A DNA stretch of 64,000 nucleotides from Rosa chinensis (Eukaryota; Streptophyta; Magnoliopsida; Rosales; Rosaceae). A program made the position numbers and the translations under genes. Positions 10,865 through 22,664 of the stretch are shown here, one piece after another. Where the stretch lies: positions 39,202,956 through 39,266,955 of the forward strand of contig NC_037094.1 in assembly GCF_002994745.2 (NCBI RefSeq). The letters are read 5' to 3'. How positions within the stretch are numbered: position 1 is the stretch's first letter; the number at the start of each line of letters is the position of its first letter. The notes beneath the pieces were generated by a model. The model searched no databases, was not told the origin of the DNA, and worked only from the letters and a program-made list of their open reading frames with translations.

Positions 10865-13800
10865 TGTTTGCTTTTCATTTCTCACATGTGGACTTAAAGC
10901 GCACCAAAAAAATAATTGATTAATATGTGCTTCAACTTGGAACATTTAAAATATATACCTGTTTTCACTAAGAATAAATAGCAAAAAATCACTAATGGTC
11001 ACTGAGTTTTGATGTGTTCGACACTTAACTCACTGACTTTTAAAAAATATTACTTAACTCACTCACATTCAACATTATCTTACTCTTAACTCACTATCAT
11101 TAAATCCATAGTTAGAAGCTGTTAAAGTTGATAATATATTTGTCTAAACACTAAAAAATACATTTTTAACTTGAAATTTTTATTTTCTGAAGTTATTAGA
11201 TTTTCTTCTTTAAATTTTTCTTATAGTTTCTGAACATTTCTAGTGTAAAAGGAATTTTGAAAATTGAAATTTAATTTGGAAAAAAAAAAAAAAAATTCAA
11301 GTTGGAAATGATTTTTTCAGTATTTAGACAAATATACCCTGAACTTTAACGACTTCTAACGGGAGATTTAACGACAGTGAGTTATGTGAAAGACAAATTT
11401 AAATGTGAGTGAGTTAAGTGATATTTTTTAAAACGTACTGAGTTTAGTATCGAATGGGTCATAACTGAATGACCATCTGTGATTTTTGTTTAGTTAATCA
11501 TTTGTGCTCTAGCACAACAATGGAAGAAATTATGTGGACATCTTGGCTAATTTAGTTCAAATCTTATTGTTTATGTTTACAGGTGGAGCAACTACATAAG
11601 ATATTTAAGCTCTGCGGGTCACCTTCTGAGGAATACTGGAAGAGATCAAAATTGCCACATGCAACGATCTTTAAACCAACACAACCATACAAGCGTTGTG
11701 TTGCAGAGACCTTCAAAGATTTTCCGCGCTCAGCAATGGCCCTATTGGAGGTTCTTCTGGCAGTAGAACCTGACCGTCGTGGAACAGCTTCTTCTGCACT
11801 TCAGAGTGAGGTAATCATGGGCTTTCTTTGCTATTTGAAACTTTAATGTCTGCTTTTTTTTTCTTTCTTTTTTTTCTTTTTTTTTATAAGTGTCAAATTG
11901 AAAGAATATAGAGTTAAAAAAATGAGAAGAACAATATACTTCTTGTCTTTGCTGTAGCTTCAATGATATATTAAGTATCAGTTGTTGGAGCTGAGTACTG
12001 ACATATCAATCCTAGTCGTTACTTAAATGGAAAGCTGATTTTCCGTATTTTAATTAAGGTTTGCTTAAAATTGCTAGACAATTGTTAAACGAAACTGTAA
12101 ATACCACGGTATGTTGAAAAAGAGATCATATTGTCCGGTAGACATCTTGGCCTTCCATCTAGAAGTACAGCTAATGATTTGCAAATAGCCATTCTGCATT
12201 TCCTTTTGGTATTTTAATGGCGGTTGGGATGTATGGGTAACCTTATCGGTTATCGCTAGTTCTGGAAGTTTGATCTTCTGGTTTTATTTATGTTTTATTT
12301 TTTTTTAATTTTTTTTCTTCCAGTTCTTCACGTCTATGCCGCTTCCCTGTGATCCTTCAACTTTGCCCAAGTACCCACCGAGCAAAGAGTTCGATGCCAA
12401 GCTCCGAGATGAGGAAGCTAGAAGGTAAGCCATTTCTCAATTCTACAAGTATTTTCAAGCCTTTTTTTCCTGGCAAATTTTGTCCTGTTGTGCTCTGTCT
12501 TGTTTTCTAGCAAAAGCTGTTATTTTATATTAGTTTATGCCCATCACATTTTTCTGGAAATCAGTACTACAAGGCTTTGTTGTTGATAAGATACAGAGGC
12601 TTTGTTATCTGTAGCTATGATGCCTTGGAACATTGAGGTCACTACAACTGCAAAGAGAGAGATTGCTGTTTTGTTTTACATTGTAGAGTGCTTTTCTTTC
12701 TACTTTTCTTGTAGAAAAGCGAAATCCTAGTTTCACTATTTGAAGAGAATGGATATGCTTGTAATTCTGTGTGTATATTACCTTTATATATGCATATATT
12801 AGGCTGGTTATTGTTATTCTTGGCTTGAGTTGATTTGCTATATCTTGTTTAGAAAATTGAGAACTGATTTGTCCATCTATAAACCAGGCGAAGAGCATCT
12901 GGTGGTAAAGGACATGGAGGGAGTTCCAAAGAATCAAAGGCTGTGCCAGCACCAGTTGGCACTGCTGGGCAGGAATCAACAGAGGTATCATTATTTTAAT
13001 TTTGTAATTATTTCATCATGTGAAAGTGCCCTAACTTGAATCACTGTCATTGATTTACTGATTTACGTTCGATTTATTTATCTTTTGTTTCATTTTTTAA
13101 TTAGAACCAACAAGGGCAACATAAGCCAAAAAGCATCAGCGAGAAGTACATTCCTGAAGAGGATAGTGGCTCTGGCTTTCCTCTTGAACCTCCCAAAGGA
13201 GCCACATCAAATGGCTTCTCCCATTCAGGCCATTCAATGCACCCAAGTGCATATGGATCTACACGGAATATGGAAATGCGAGGCCAGTCCAAGAATGGTG
13301 CAGAGTTGAGGAGGCAGAACTCATATATGAATGGTGGAGCAGCCCAATCTTCCAGATTTTCCAGTTCAGCTTCAGTTCGAAGTGATTCGCGATTTGGTGG
13401 TGCTGTAGAAACTACTGCAAATCCACACTGGCCAGAGGAGCGTATTAACACCAGATATAATCATTTAGATGACGGGAATTCCTCTGCAAAACACGATTGG
13501 TCCCTTCAATTTCTGAATAGGCCAAAGTCTTCACAGAGAAAGGATGAACACTCATCTGGAAAGGATTCAGCAAGGGTAAAGGAATTATTGTCATTGTTCA
13601 TTATTTTATCTTTAAAGTTGACTCACGGACATTACTAAATCACTTCTCTTGTTGCATCAGGGTTATGCTACCAAGAAGAACCGGATCCACTACTCTGGAC
13701 CGCTGATGCCCCCTGGGGGAAACCTTGAGGAGATGCTCAAAGAGCATGAAAAACAAATACAACATGCTGTCCGCAAAGCTAGACTGGACAAAGTCAACAC

Positions 13801-13867
13801 CAAGAAAGCCTATGGTGAAAATGGACAAACCGAGTCCCTACTTCACAATGTGAGAAATGGCAGGTGA
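7708..13867 (+). CDS. CDK-related Ser/Thr protein kinase (At1g54610/IBS1-like), 709 aa
   Basis: Exons: 7708-8130, 9418-9702, 10451-10768, 11583-11810, 12324-12424, 12888-12984, 13105-13575, 13661-13867. All have GT-AG borders and the phases fit (2,130 nt). The first in-frame ATG gives MGCICSKG, a predicted N-myristoylation site at Gly2 with palmitoylable Cys3/Cys5, so it is probably plasma-membrane anchored. Kinase domain ~140-425: Gly loop GQGTYSSV (143-150), ATP-binding Lys165 (VALKK), catalytic HRDIKGSN with Asp260, DFG Asp278, activation-segment VVTLWYRPPE. The C-terminal ~280 residues are polar and low-complexity, as in this subfamily. It groups with CDKC-like/CRK kinases; partner cyclins and substrates cannot be read. 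Intron 1 carries a LINE scrap and intron 3 a foldback MITE. The 3' UTR runs to about 14.3 kb. Confidence 0.93.
9240..9313 (-). mobile_element. Short truncated retroposon in kinase intron 1
   Basis: A 74-bp insert starts with a T-run (poly(A) on minus) and is flanked by an 11-bp direct repeat, tttgacaattt, at 9229-9239 and 9314-9324. The length variation and poly(A) tail indicate target-primed LINE-type insertion with extreme 5' truncation. Confidence 0.65.
10831..10860. repeat. (TA)n microsatellite
   Basis: An uninterrupted TA run in kinase intron 3, directly upstream of the foldback MITE. Confidence 0.9.
10981..11490. mobile_element. Foldback MITE in kinase intron 3
   Basis: The ~510-bp block is almost one large palindrome. 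The left arm (aaaaaatcac ... tggtcactgag ... acttaactcactcacatt) is matched in reverse by the right arm (aatgtgagtgagttaagtga ... ctgtgattttt). The arms meet around an A-run at ~11279-11295. There is no coding frame. The flanks offer only a TA-type duplication, so the superfamily is undecided. Confidence 0.7.
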
Positions 13868-14580
13868 TGGAAAATGGAAACTTATACTCCTGCAATTTGG
13901 ATAGCAAGAGCTCCTTCGAATGGAAAAGGTGCTAATGTTAAAGAGAGAATCATTGGGGAACTTCACAAATCTGGCCACCAAAAGATAAATGGAATATATG
14001 GAGCTTCATCAAGTTTCATCGCGTCGGATGTATATTCACTTTTGGAAGGTATGCAATATAGTTATACTAATCATCACATGCTTGAGAATGATTGAGAAAT
14101 AGTTAATCAGGAACTTGAAGTAGATCAAATCCCTAGGCAAATATTGACATACCAGAAAAATTGTTTCATTGCCAGATGATGAGAAGGTCTCTGAGGTGGT
14201 GTTCAGATGCTGGAGACAAGCTTGTGTACAGCTGAAACCTGAGTAGCCCAATCAGCTTTGTCTAATTCTCTGTAAAACTTGAATACCCCCTTTTGATCAC
14301 ATCAATAGAAGACAGTTTCTTGCTCCAAATTCATCAACATAATCCTCTCTTTTATTTATTTAGTTTTTTTATGCTTCTTTTGGAATGAAGATACTCAGAA
14401 CTCACTGGAGCAAAATTAATTAGGAATGTTATAGGTTAAGCAATTGTCTTCAGCTTGTTTCTACTTCCTAGTAAATTAAGCAATTGTCAACCACTAACAC
14501 ATAAAACAAGTTCTTACAAATCCTGCAGTGACTTTTTTATTTTTTATTTTTTTGGTCCTCGTGTAATCTTTTTTTAGAGT

Positions 14581-14945
14581 GCAAGAGTTTGTCGCCGTAA
14601 GAACCACACCGTGTCTCGGTGCCGTCCATTTGAGTCTGTTACTTTGTTCGGAGGGTCTAAAAACTATGGCCATTTTATAAACATAGTCAAGTTGAAATTT
14701 GTTATGGTAAGAGAGTCTTCATGTCTTTTCACGCCCACTTTTATTGAGAAAAGAGTTCTCAGTGCAAGAGTTTGAAGCTGTAAGAACCACACCGTGTCTC
14801 GGTGTTGTCCATCTGAGTCTGTTACTTTGTTCAGAGGGTCTAAAACTATGGTCATTTTGTAAACATAGTCAAGTTGAAATTTGTTATGGTACGAGAGTCT
14901 TCATGTCTTTTCACGCCCACTTTTATTGAGAAAAGAGTTCTATAA
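14581..14945. repeat. 183-bp tandem duplication
   Basis: Unit 1 begins 'gcaagagtttg' at 14581 and unit 2 begins the same way at 14764. Both run through 'aagaaccacaccgtgtctcg' and end 'ttattgagaaaagagttct'. They differ by only a few substitutions and one single-base indel, so the duplication is recent. It lies ~300 bp past the kinase 3' end. The unit itself is not recognised. Confidence 0.9.
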
Positions 14946-15794
14946 TGATATAGATACAACAAATAGGCAATCATGCCCATGATAGTCAATTAATGAAAAG
15001 AAAGGCAAACTACAAAGTAAAAAAGACGAGGGGATGTTTGTAGTTTGCTTTTTGGCAAATTGGAAAGAAATAAAAAGAAGTATTAATAACAAATACTTCC
15101 CAAACCACAAGACTATTTATATTTTCATAGCCAACTATTAAATTTTTACATTTGCATATTTTAGGTTTCATTCCGTTAATATTTTGATAACCTGACCACT
15201 AATAATTTAAGGACATTTTCGTTGCTTCAGTGAATTTATGATTTTTAACATTTACTTTAAAAAAAAAATTTCTTTCAAAATTATCAAATATTAGGAGGTT
15301 GGAAAAATATTCAACAAAACACTAAAATTACAATACACTAATTTTTGAAGCAATATATTATTATTATCAAAGCATATATGTTAACCAAACGATTCAATCA
15401 CAGCAACCCATTGATCCTAGTGTGCATTAGCGAACAAGGGTTTTCAGGTTTGAGCCACAACATAAACACTCACGGTGATGAAATGTTGATGAAATGACAA
15501 AAATGCCCTTGACTATTAGCAGATTTTTAAAGTATGCAAATGCAAAGATTTAATAATTAGGTGTAAACACGAAAATAGATTCATAGTTTTGGAAATATCT
15601 TCTAATTAATCCTTAAAAGACTGAACAAAAATCAGATTAAATTATAATATAAAGAAAAGAAAAACTTATTGACACGCATATCAAGCTTGACAACCCCTGA
15701 AGGTAGTTGTTTGTCTTTTAGAGGTCCAACATATAATTCCCTATCCACAGAAATATAGGAGAAAATTACACCAAAAATATATATATACATATAT
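14946..15794. other. Intergenic AT-rich DNA
   Basis: No coding frame, RNA gene or clear repeat was found apart from an (AT)n stretch at its right end. Confidence 0.5.
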
Positions 15795-15901
15795 GAGGCC
15801 GTGATCACTTACCTAATTTTAGACTAAAAATTGCTCACTTACTCCACTAAGAGTTTTTTAACCCTATTTACCCAATCTAACAGTATTTGACAGTATTGCC
15901 C

Positions 15902-16032
<131 letters not shown>

Positions 16033-16700
16033 TTCCCCTGCCAAGCCGACTCAACGACCACAATAAGCCACGAAGATGCCGAGTCCACCAACCACCATCG
16101 GTCTCGAAGATGCGAGTTCACCATCGTCTGCACCGGACGACGAATTGACGTTAATCGATGAGGCGGCCGATTGGGGATGAAGATCTCGGCGTCATGGAGA
16201 TCTCCGTGATGCAGGAAATCGCTGCTCCCTTCTAGACGAAGACAACGACGATGATGAAGAAAAGAAGCGGTGACGAAAAGCTTCAGAGGTCTCACCAGCG
16301 CTGCCTTTGTCGGTGACGTCGTTCTTATCGGCTATTCCGGTGCCTAGGAACTCAGGTGTGAGTTCCAGTTTAGTTTCCAGTAGGAGAGCCATTGTCGAAA
16401 CAGTCGTTTGGTTCTAAAGAGGAGACCGATGTGGGTTTGGATCGGATGATCCCCAATCAAAATTTGATCCAAGTGAAGGTTGACCAATTTATTGTTGATC
16501 AGAATGTGGATTCTGGGTTTCAATTACAAGGAACCGGCAGAGGAGGAGGAGGGGCCGGCTTCACACTCTTGGGTGCCCATATCATTTTTTTTTTTTTGTA
16601 CACTGTGAACCCGGGAATGAGGAAGGAATTCCAATGTAACTGTGGGATTTGTTTGATGGTCTACTGGGGGCAGTAGACACATTATTGGCCCCTAGTAGAC

Positions 16701-16866
16701 TTTGATATGAGGGACAAGGATATAGTGTGGTGTTTTGATAAGTTACCTGTTGTTTTCTTTGTATTAAAGTCAAATTATCTGTGTTTGATATGAGGGACAA
16801 GGATATAGTGTGGTGTTTTGATAAGTTACCTGTTGTTTTCTGTGTATTAAAGTCAAATTATCTGTG
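16701..16866. repeat. 83-bp tandem duplication
   Basis: Two copies start 'tttgatatgagggacaagga' at 16701 and 16784, each ending 'gtcaaattatctgtg'. They are nearly identical. Confidence 0.9.
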
Positions 16867-17429
16867 AATCCTACAAAAATGTGCATTTTTGGTGGTCTAT
16901 TGGGAGGCAGTAGAGACATTGGACTTTGTATTGGGGGGCAATAATATGATTATTGGGAGGCAATAATATGATTATTGGGGGCCAATAATATGATTATAAA
17001 TTAATCAATTGTGCCTGTAGTGTATTCATTTTGGTTTTGGGAGTTCATACAATTCACTGGACGGCAATAATATGATTTTTGGGAGGCAATAATATGATTA
17101 TTGGGGGCAATAATATGAATACTAGGGGGCAATACTATGGTTACTAGATATTATTAGGGACCGGTCGCCGGATTCCCGTCACCGGTCGTCGGATTCCCGT
17201 CACCGGTCGCCCTGCCACTGGTCACCGGAGGCCGGCAAGGTGGAGGATGACTTCTCCCTCTAAGTGAAAAAGAAGGAGAAGGCAAAAAAGTCTCAAAAAA
17301 ATTAAAAAGAATTAATTGGGTAAAGGGAAAATAATCCCTTCGAGTGTTTTGGGTAAATGGGATTAAAAAACAGTTGGTGGAGCAAGTGGGCAATTTTTAG
17401 CCTAAAATCGGGTAAATGATCATTTCCCC

Positions 17430-18146
17430 TATATATGTATATAGGAGATAACTGATATGGTGAAAAACTTGGGGTTGAACACAACCCCTGTTCCTTTGAT
17501 TCATGAAAGTCAAAATACAAGTTGGTGTCCGGGATTCAATCTAAGAAAAAAAAAATCTGATCTATGCATGTGCACGTCTTCAAATTCAACAACTTTCAAA
17601 GACTGTCAAAAAATTTGTTGAAGGAAGAGCAGCTTTTCATGGAATCCTTACATTCATTAGACACATTAAATGGTTGATTGGATAGATGAGAGTCAATAGC
17701 TGCTTAGAACTTGCATCCATCTGACAAAGTAAAAGAGAGAGGAAATGAAGATGAACAAACACAGCAGTCAAACAAATCCGATCTCAAAATTTTATTCTAT
17801 ATTGATCTTGTAGTATAATTATTTCTTACAATAGAGTAAACCGAAAGGAAATTTGAACACTGGCCTCGAATCTAATAGTAATCCATTTTTTCTTGCAGAA
17901 AACTCCCATGATCTTCTGAAAGCTTGCTGCAACCAGCAATCTATGAAATCCACATTTCTTTTTTCTTACTTTAAAGCACGCAAGGCATGTGGACCAACAA
18001 TGCAATACCATGTGAAATGATTCATTCACAAGAGTCTTACCATTTTACAACCTTAAAATATGCAAGGACAAATACTTGAAAAAAAAATATTTGGAAGAAA
18101 TCTCAGGAGGCTAACTAACCAATCTCAACTGATGAAGCTTAAAATG
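17430..18146. other. Intergenic region and 3' flank of the mS23-like gene
   Basis: AT-rich. It probably contains the 3' UTR of the minus-strand gene that ends at 18147. No separate gene is seen. Confidence 0.4.
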
Positions 18147-19143
18147 TTACCGGCCACCCCAACCACCACTGCCACTGCCACCGCCACTGCTTCTCCAACC
18201 ACTGCCACCCATGCCAGCTCCAGCACTGCCACTGCTTCCCCAACCACCACCGCCACCCATGCCGCCGCCGCCGCCGCCGCCGCCGCCACCGCCACTGCTT
18301 CCCCAACCACCACCACCAACACCACCGCCACCGCCACCCCAACCCCCTCTCATTCTGTCCTGATCCTCAACTGCCTTTTCCTCTTGCAGTTTCCTTAAAA
18401 TCTGGCGAATTCTTGGATTGTAAAAACGGTCATAGACATACTTCTTCTCCTCAGCTTGTATCTCCTTGACAACATTGGGATATGGGTTGGGAGGAGGCCT
18501 CTTTCCTTGTTGACGTGCAATTTTCTTCAACGCAACATATGCCTTCTTCTTTGCCTTTATCTCTGCCCTGTATTCCATCTAGAAGACACCAGGAAACAAC
18601 TGTCAGAAGCAATAAAGAGGAGCATATATTCAAACAAAGGAGATTCATATACATACATCAGCCACCGCCATTGCTTCCTGTTCAGAAACCCCCTGCTCCT
18701 TCAACTCAAGCACCCGACAACCAAATATACGGGCTGGAGCAGGATCAAAAGCAGAAAACCTGTTCAAACATAATGCCAGAGTTAGGTTAATGTGAGCATC
18801 AATTTCTGAATTACCACAGCACCCAATTGTAATTTATGAGGAGGACACAACTCATATAATCACACATACTGCACACTAATAGGGTGATAGTACATGAAAT
18901 GAAGGGAGCAAGACACAAGGAAAATTTGTTAACAAAAAATTAAGGATATGCTATACTTGATTGCATCTTCATGTTTGGAATCTGGATGCTTCTTAAAAAA
19001 CTTTTTATGTAAACATCCTCTGGGAGAGCGATCCTCTGAATTGCATCAGCACGAGGAAATGTTGGAGGTGGTGCTCTGAAAATTCCAAAATATCATAATT
19101 AAATACACAAAGCGCAAGAGTTTCAAGAATCACAAAATAGTGG

Positions 19144-19176
<33 letters not shown>

Positions 19177-19279
19177 GGACAAACTGTTCCATGGCTTTGT
19201 ACCAAACAGGCTCAGCCTTGGCCAAGCCTTTGACCAGCTTTCTGGTTTTAGTAAGTAAATCTCCTTTCATGAACGACAT
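18147..19279 (-). CDS. mS23: Mitochondrial small-ribosomal-subunit protein, mS23-like, with a 1-base frame break
   Basis: Minus-strand coding exons: 19185-19279, 18957-19075, 18657-18759, 18147-18578, with GT-AG borders. The N-terminus (MSFMKGDLLTKTRKLVKG, then EPVWYKAMEQAPPP) resembles the start of mS23 family proteins (TRxLVxxGxxxxxPxW). A basic, Lys-rich middle (RAEIKAKKKAYVALKKIARQ, then RPPPNPYPN) is followed by a Gly-rich tail of ~65 residues with (GGG)n and WGSSG units. Exon 18957-19075 is 119 nt where phases need 120. The homologous reading shifts frame in a T6 run (A6 on plus, 18995-19000), so one base seems missing. With it restored the protein would be 249 aa. Either this is a true defect or a homopolymer sequencing error. 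A spliced 5' UTR exon lies at ~21076-21250. The mS23 call rests on recalled similarity. Confidence 0.75.
18261..18287. repeat. (GCC)n trinucleotide run in the Gly-rich tail
   Basis: Nine consecutive GCC units on plus (GGC, Gly, on the coding strand) within the C-terminus of the mS23-like gene. The length is likely to vary between individuals. Confidence 0.9.
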
Positions 19280-20658
19280 AATTGCTTCCTCTGAGATACT
19301 CCAAGCAATGACTTTATTTCACCTAGAAACTAGAAAGTAGCAGACGAACTCAGTACAACCTTCATTTGGTTGAGTAGAGCATTGGGATTTTCGAGTGACA
19401 TTTCAATGTAAATATTGCATCTCGATAACAATACAACAATGAAAAGGAAAACAAACAAAAAAAAAACTTATAAAGACTGAAAAATTACATGGTGATTATA
19501 CACATCCAAACCTTAATTCTTTCAAATTGAACAAACTAAAGTATTACAAATTCAAAGCAAATCATTACATGAAACTAAAAAAAAAAATCTTTAGTTGGTT
19601 TGGCTTTGTCCGTGCAATGTCAAATCCAACACGTCTTCAGTGAGTTGCTCCAAATCAGTTCGGTGTTGGTGCATGGTTGAAGTTAAAAAAAAAAAAAAAA
19701 ATGTCAATTCAAGATCATTCAAATAGTGCAAAGAATCTGTCAAAGTGCTTCCAAAGAATTATGTGTACCCTCATAATCAAGCATATGTTGGCCATGTACG
19801 AAACAATTGAAAAGTGGGCATGGTGGCATCATCCAACTTATAATAAAACCACATTTCTTTCACTCTGCTTTAGGTACTTACACTTATCAAACTAAGCAAA
19901 TGTAAACTTCTCTTCTCCTTTCCATAAATTCTTGTTTCAAGAAAAAAATTTACAAACGTACAACAACAAAATAGCAATGCAATGGGAAACCAAGATATTT
20001 AGTAAAAATTATTTCATTAACAGAAAACAAGTCTAATACTTAAACACTTCCATTAATAGAGTTAAAGCAGAGGGTTTACAAACCAGAAAAAAGAGGCAGA
20101 GGCCAGTTCAGCTAAAGGAAGAAATGCAGAGGCTCTTTGGGTGTTGAAAATGACCAAAAAAAAATGTGCAGGTCTCAAAGAGAACGGGCAACAAAGCACC
20201 AACAAAGAAGTGAAGAAAAAACTACAGAAACCTCTATAAAAAACCCAAATCCACTTATATATTTGTGCTCAGCCACTTTAGGCTCCATAGCCTCCTCAAT
20301 CCAAAGTAAAGCACCCAAATTAAGAAGGACTAAGGGTTGAAGAAATTATTGTTGTTTCTTTCTGGCATACTCTATTGGTCTTGACCTACACACCGACCTT
20401 TTGGAAGTGTGGTAAACATATGAAGCCTTTACTCTGTCACAGTTTAAGTCCAATTAATCTTATGAACTGAAAACCTGTAAGATGTCGAAATGGAACTATA
20501 TGTTGACTCAGATACATTTGAGATCTAATTCAGAACCAAATGCTGATCTTGCCCCACTGGGACAAGCTTAAGGAATAACAAATCTTAGAATCAAGGTGCA
20601 TAATAGTAACACCATATTGCATCTTTCCATACTCTAAACTGTACCTCTATTGGTTTCT

Positions 20659-20796
20659 AGAGGCAAACAGAACCCAATTCAGAAAACTCACCCAAGAAAA
20701 CCCATTTCGAATTGCTAAGCAACCTATAACACAGAAATTTTTGCAGCAATAAAATACAGAGGCAAACAGAACCCAATTCAGAAAACTCACCCAAGA
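20659..20796. repeat. Direct repeat of ~40 bp in the mS23-like leader intron
   Basis: 'agaggcaaacagaacccaat' plus the next 20 bases occurs at 20659 and again at 20757, about 98 bp apart. The rest of the 1.8-kb intron (19280-21075) shows no gene. Confidence 0.8.
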
Positions 20797-21075
20797 ATCC
20801 GAAAACAAAGAGAAACGACACCTCATTTACCCCAAGCTAACATCAGGTTTGTCAGAAATATCACAACAAAAACCCACAAATCTATCTAAACTCTAAACCA
20901 GCTAACATCAACTACTTGCTCAAAATTCCAATACAAAACCCACATCGATTCAGCGCCATTACAATACCAATCAAGTCAGGCAAGTAAGTAAAGCCTCAAG
21001 GGGTCAACGAATTCGAACCCAAATTAGAAAAGAACAAACCATCGAGTTGTAATACAATATCGAATTGTGCGGTAC

Positions 21076-21250
21076 CTGAAGACTGAAGTGGTCGAGTTTA
21101 GGGCTTCAGCAATGGCGTTGGAGTATCGAAAGAGAAATCCTTCAGGAAGCGACGACGTTTAGGTAGAGGAATTGAGGAAGTGAGGTTGAGAAGAGAAATT
21201 GAGATTCAAACTCGACGAGACGAGGAAGTGTGGTTCTGTGAGCGAGCGAG
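21076..21250 (-). other. Likely 5' UTR exon of the mS23-like gene
   Basis: The minus strand reads a GC-richer leader ending CTTCAGTCTTCAG|GTACCG, a good donor at 21075. The upstream limit is approximate. An ATG within it has no long frame, so the exon is treated as non-coding. The next exon would begin just upstream of the ATG at 19279. Confidence 0.5.
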
Positions 21251-21289
21251 GGGCTCGATCAGTTCTTTCGTACAGCCCGTTTCCGCCTG

Positions 21290-22537
21290 TTAACTAACAG
21301 GTTGTTAACGGATATGCGGCCCATTAATACGTGTAGCGAAAATAAAGAATGCAGCTATTGCCACCTTACGAACTACTTTGTTCACCCTACAACTTTCTGA
21401 TTTATTGAAAGATCAAAATACCCTATAATAAAATTACAATAAAGGATAGTGTCTTATTAAAAATTATAATTTGTTTTCTTATTTCCTGTAGAACACGTAT
21501 TTAAACTTGAAGCTTAATCATTTCAATCATCTTTAAACCCTAACACTTTCTTTTTTAGCATTCATCATTTTCAATTGTTCTCATGTTATGGTTTTTCGAA
21601 CCTTGCAAAACTCAATTTTATAATCTTCTATAGCAGAAGCTATAAACGACAAGTCCATCTCGAGCTCCAAAAAACTTGGCCGGCTTGGTCTAGGGTTTGC
21701 GACGTCCTCCTCGTCCGGCGGCGCTCATGGTCGGCGTCAGTCCGCCATGTCGTTAATGGGTTGCTGTCGGATGGGTGTTTGATCACTATTTGCATGAGTC
21801 TTGTGGGATGTGGTTTGGCTTGATGGTCTGACGATGAGCATCAGACGAAATCTGGAGCGAGGTTGGCGGCGGCATGGAGTGGGTTGGCTTCGTCGGGGCA
21901 CCTCCAGGATCGGTTGCATCTTGGGAGGCTGGTTTCGAAGCCGCCTGGCTCCTTTGGGCTTCGACGTGGGCGCGGTGGTGAGTCTAGCGGGGAATTGAGG
22001 CCACAAGGTCTGGCTCTGGATCGGTGGTGAGGTCTGGCGTGGGATTGAGGCAGCGAAGTCCGGCGTTGGTTTGCAGTGGCGAAGTCTAGCGCTGGGTAGC
22101 GACGGTCGACGAACAGTGTAGCTGGAGATTGAATTTGGGCTCAGGTTAGGCTTTCTTGTTGGGCCTGAGTCAGGCCTTCTCTTGGGTTGTGGGGGCTATT
22201 AGTTTTGGGCTGAGTTTTTGATCTTGGCCCTCTATTTTAGTTTAGTCTTTTTGATTAAAATAATTCCCTACTTTGTTAGGGAGCTATGCTTCTAGTTTTT
22301 AGTGAGCGTCATTGAGTCTAGTTTACTCGAAGCTAGTTTATAAACAGCTAAATTCGTCAAGTGTGGATATCCTCGTCAAGCTATGCGTATGTATGTTTTC
22401 ATATAGCTAGAGAATCCAACCTGAAGAAAAGAAAACAAAAACGTGATTACCTCATTTTCAGGCTCGAAGTAGATGTTTTCAGACTCTATTAGCGTTAATA
22501 TTTTTGAGGCATAGTAGTTAGCATAACATGAGAACAA
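21290..22537. other. Intergenic; GC-rich block of unknown origin
   Basis: 21640-22130 is strongly GC-rich with degenerate repeats ('gaggtctggcg', 'gcgaagtc(t/c)(a/g)gcg') and no conserved frame. 22130-22370 is T-rich and resembles a retroelement or gene 3' end ('ttgggcctgagtcaggcc', then 'gttagggagctatgcttct'). It may be repeat-derived. No gene is called. Confidence 0.35.
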
Positions 22538-22664
22538 TTTTTTTTTTTTTTTTTTTAACAAACCCAAATAGGGTAACTATCATTCATCGAAAGCCAGAAA
22601 GGGTCATTACATATCATCTCTCTACCATCAAGGGGTAGATAAAGAGTTTGTGGTAGTAGCACAG
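22538..22664 (-). mobile_element. LINE 3'-end fragment interrupted by a solo LTR
   Basis: A run of ~18 T (22539-22556), poly(A) on minus, leads into 'aacaaacccaaatagggtaa' and an AT-rich stretch that is cut at 22664 by an LTR insertion. The sequence resumes at 24369. The T-run plus lack of a gene fits a truncated non-LTR element on the minus strand. Confidence 0.45.

Noticed and set aside
18060..18398. Thr/Ala-rich and Trp/Arg-rich frames in the mS23-like region
   Set aside because: They are antisense or shifted readings of the glycine-rich tail of the minus-strand gene.
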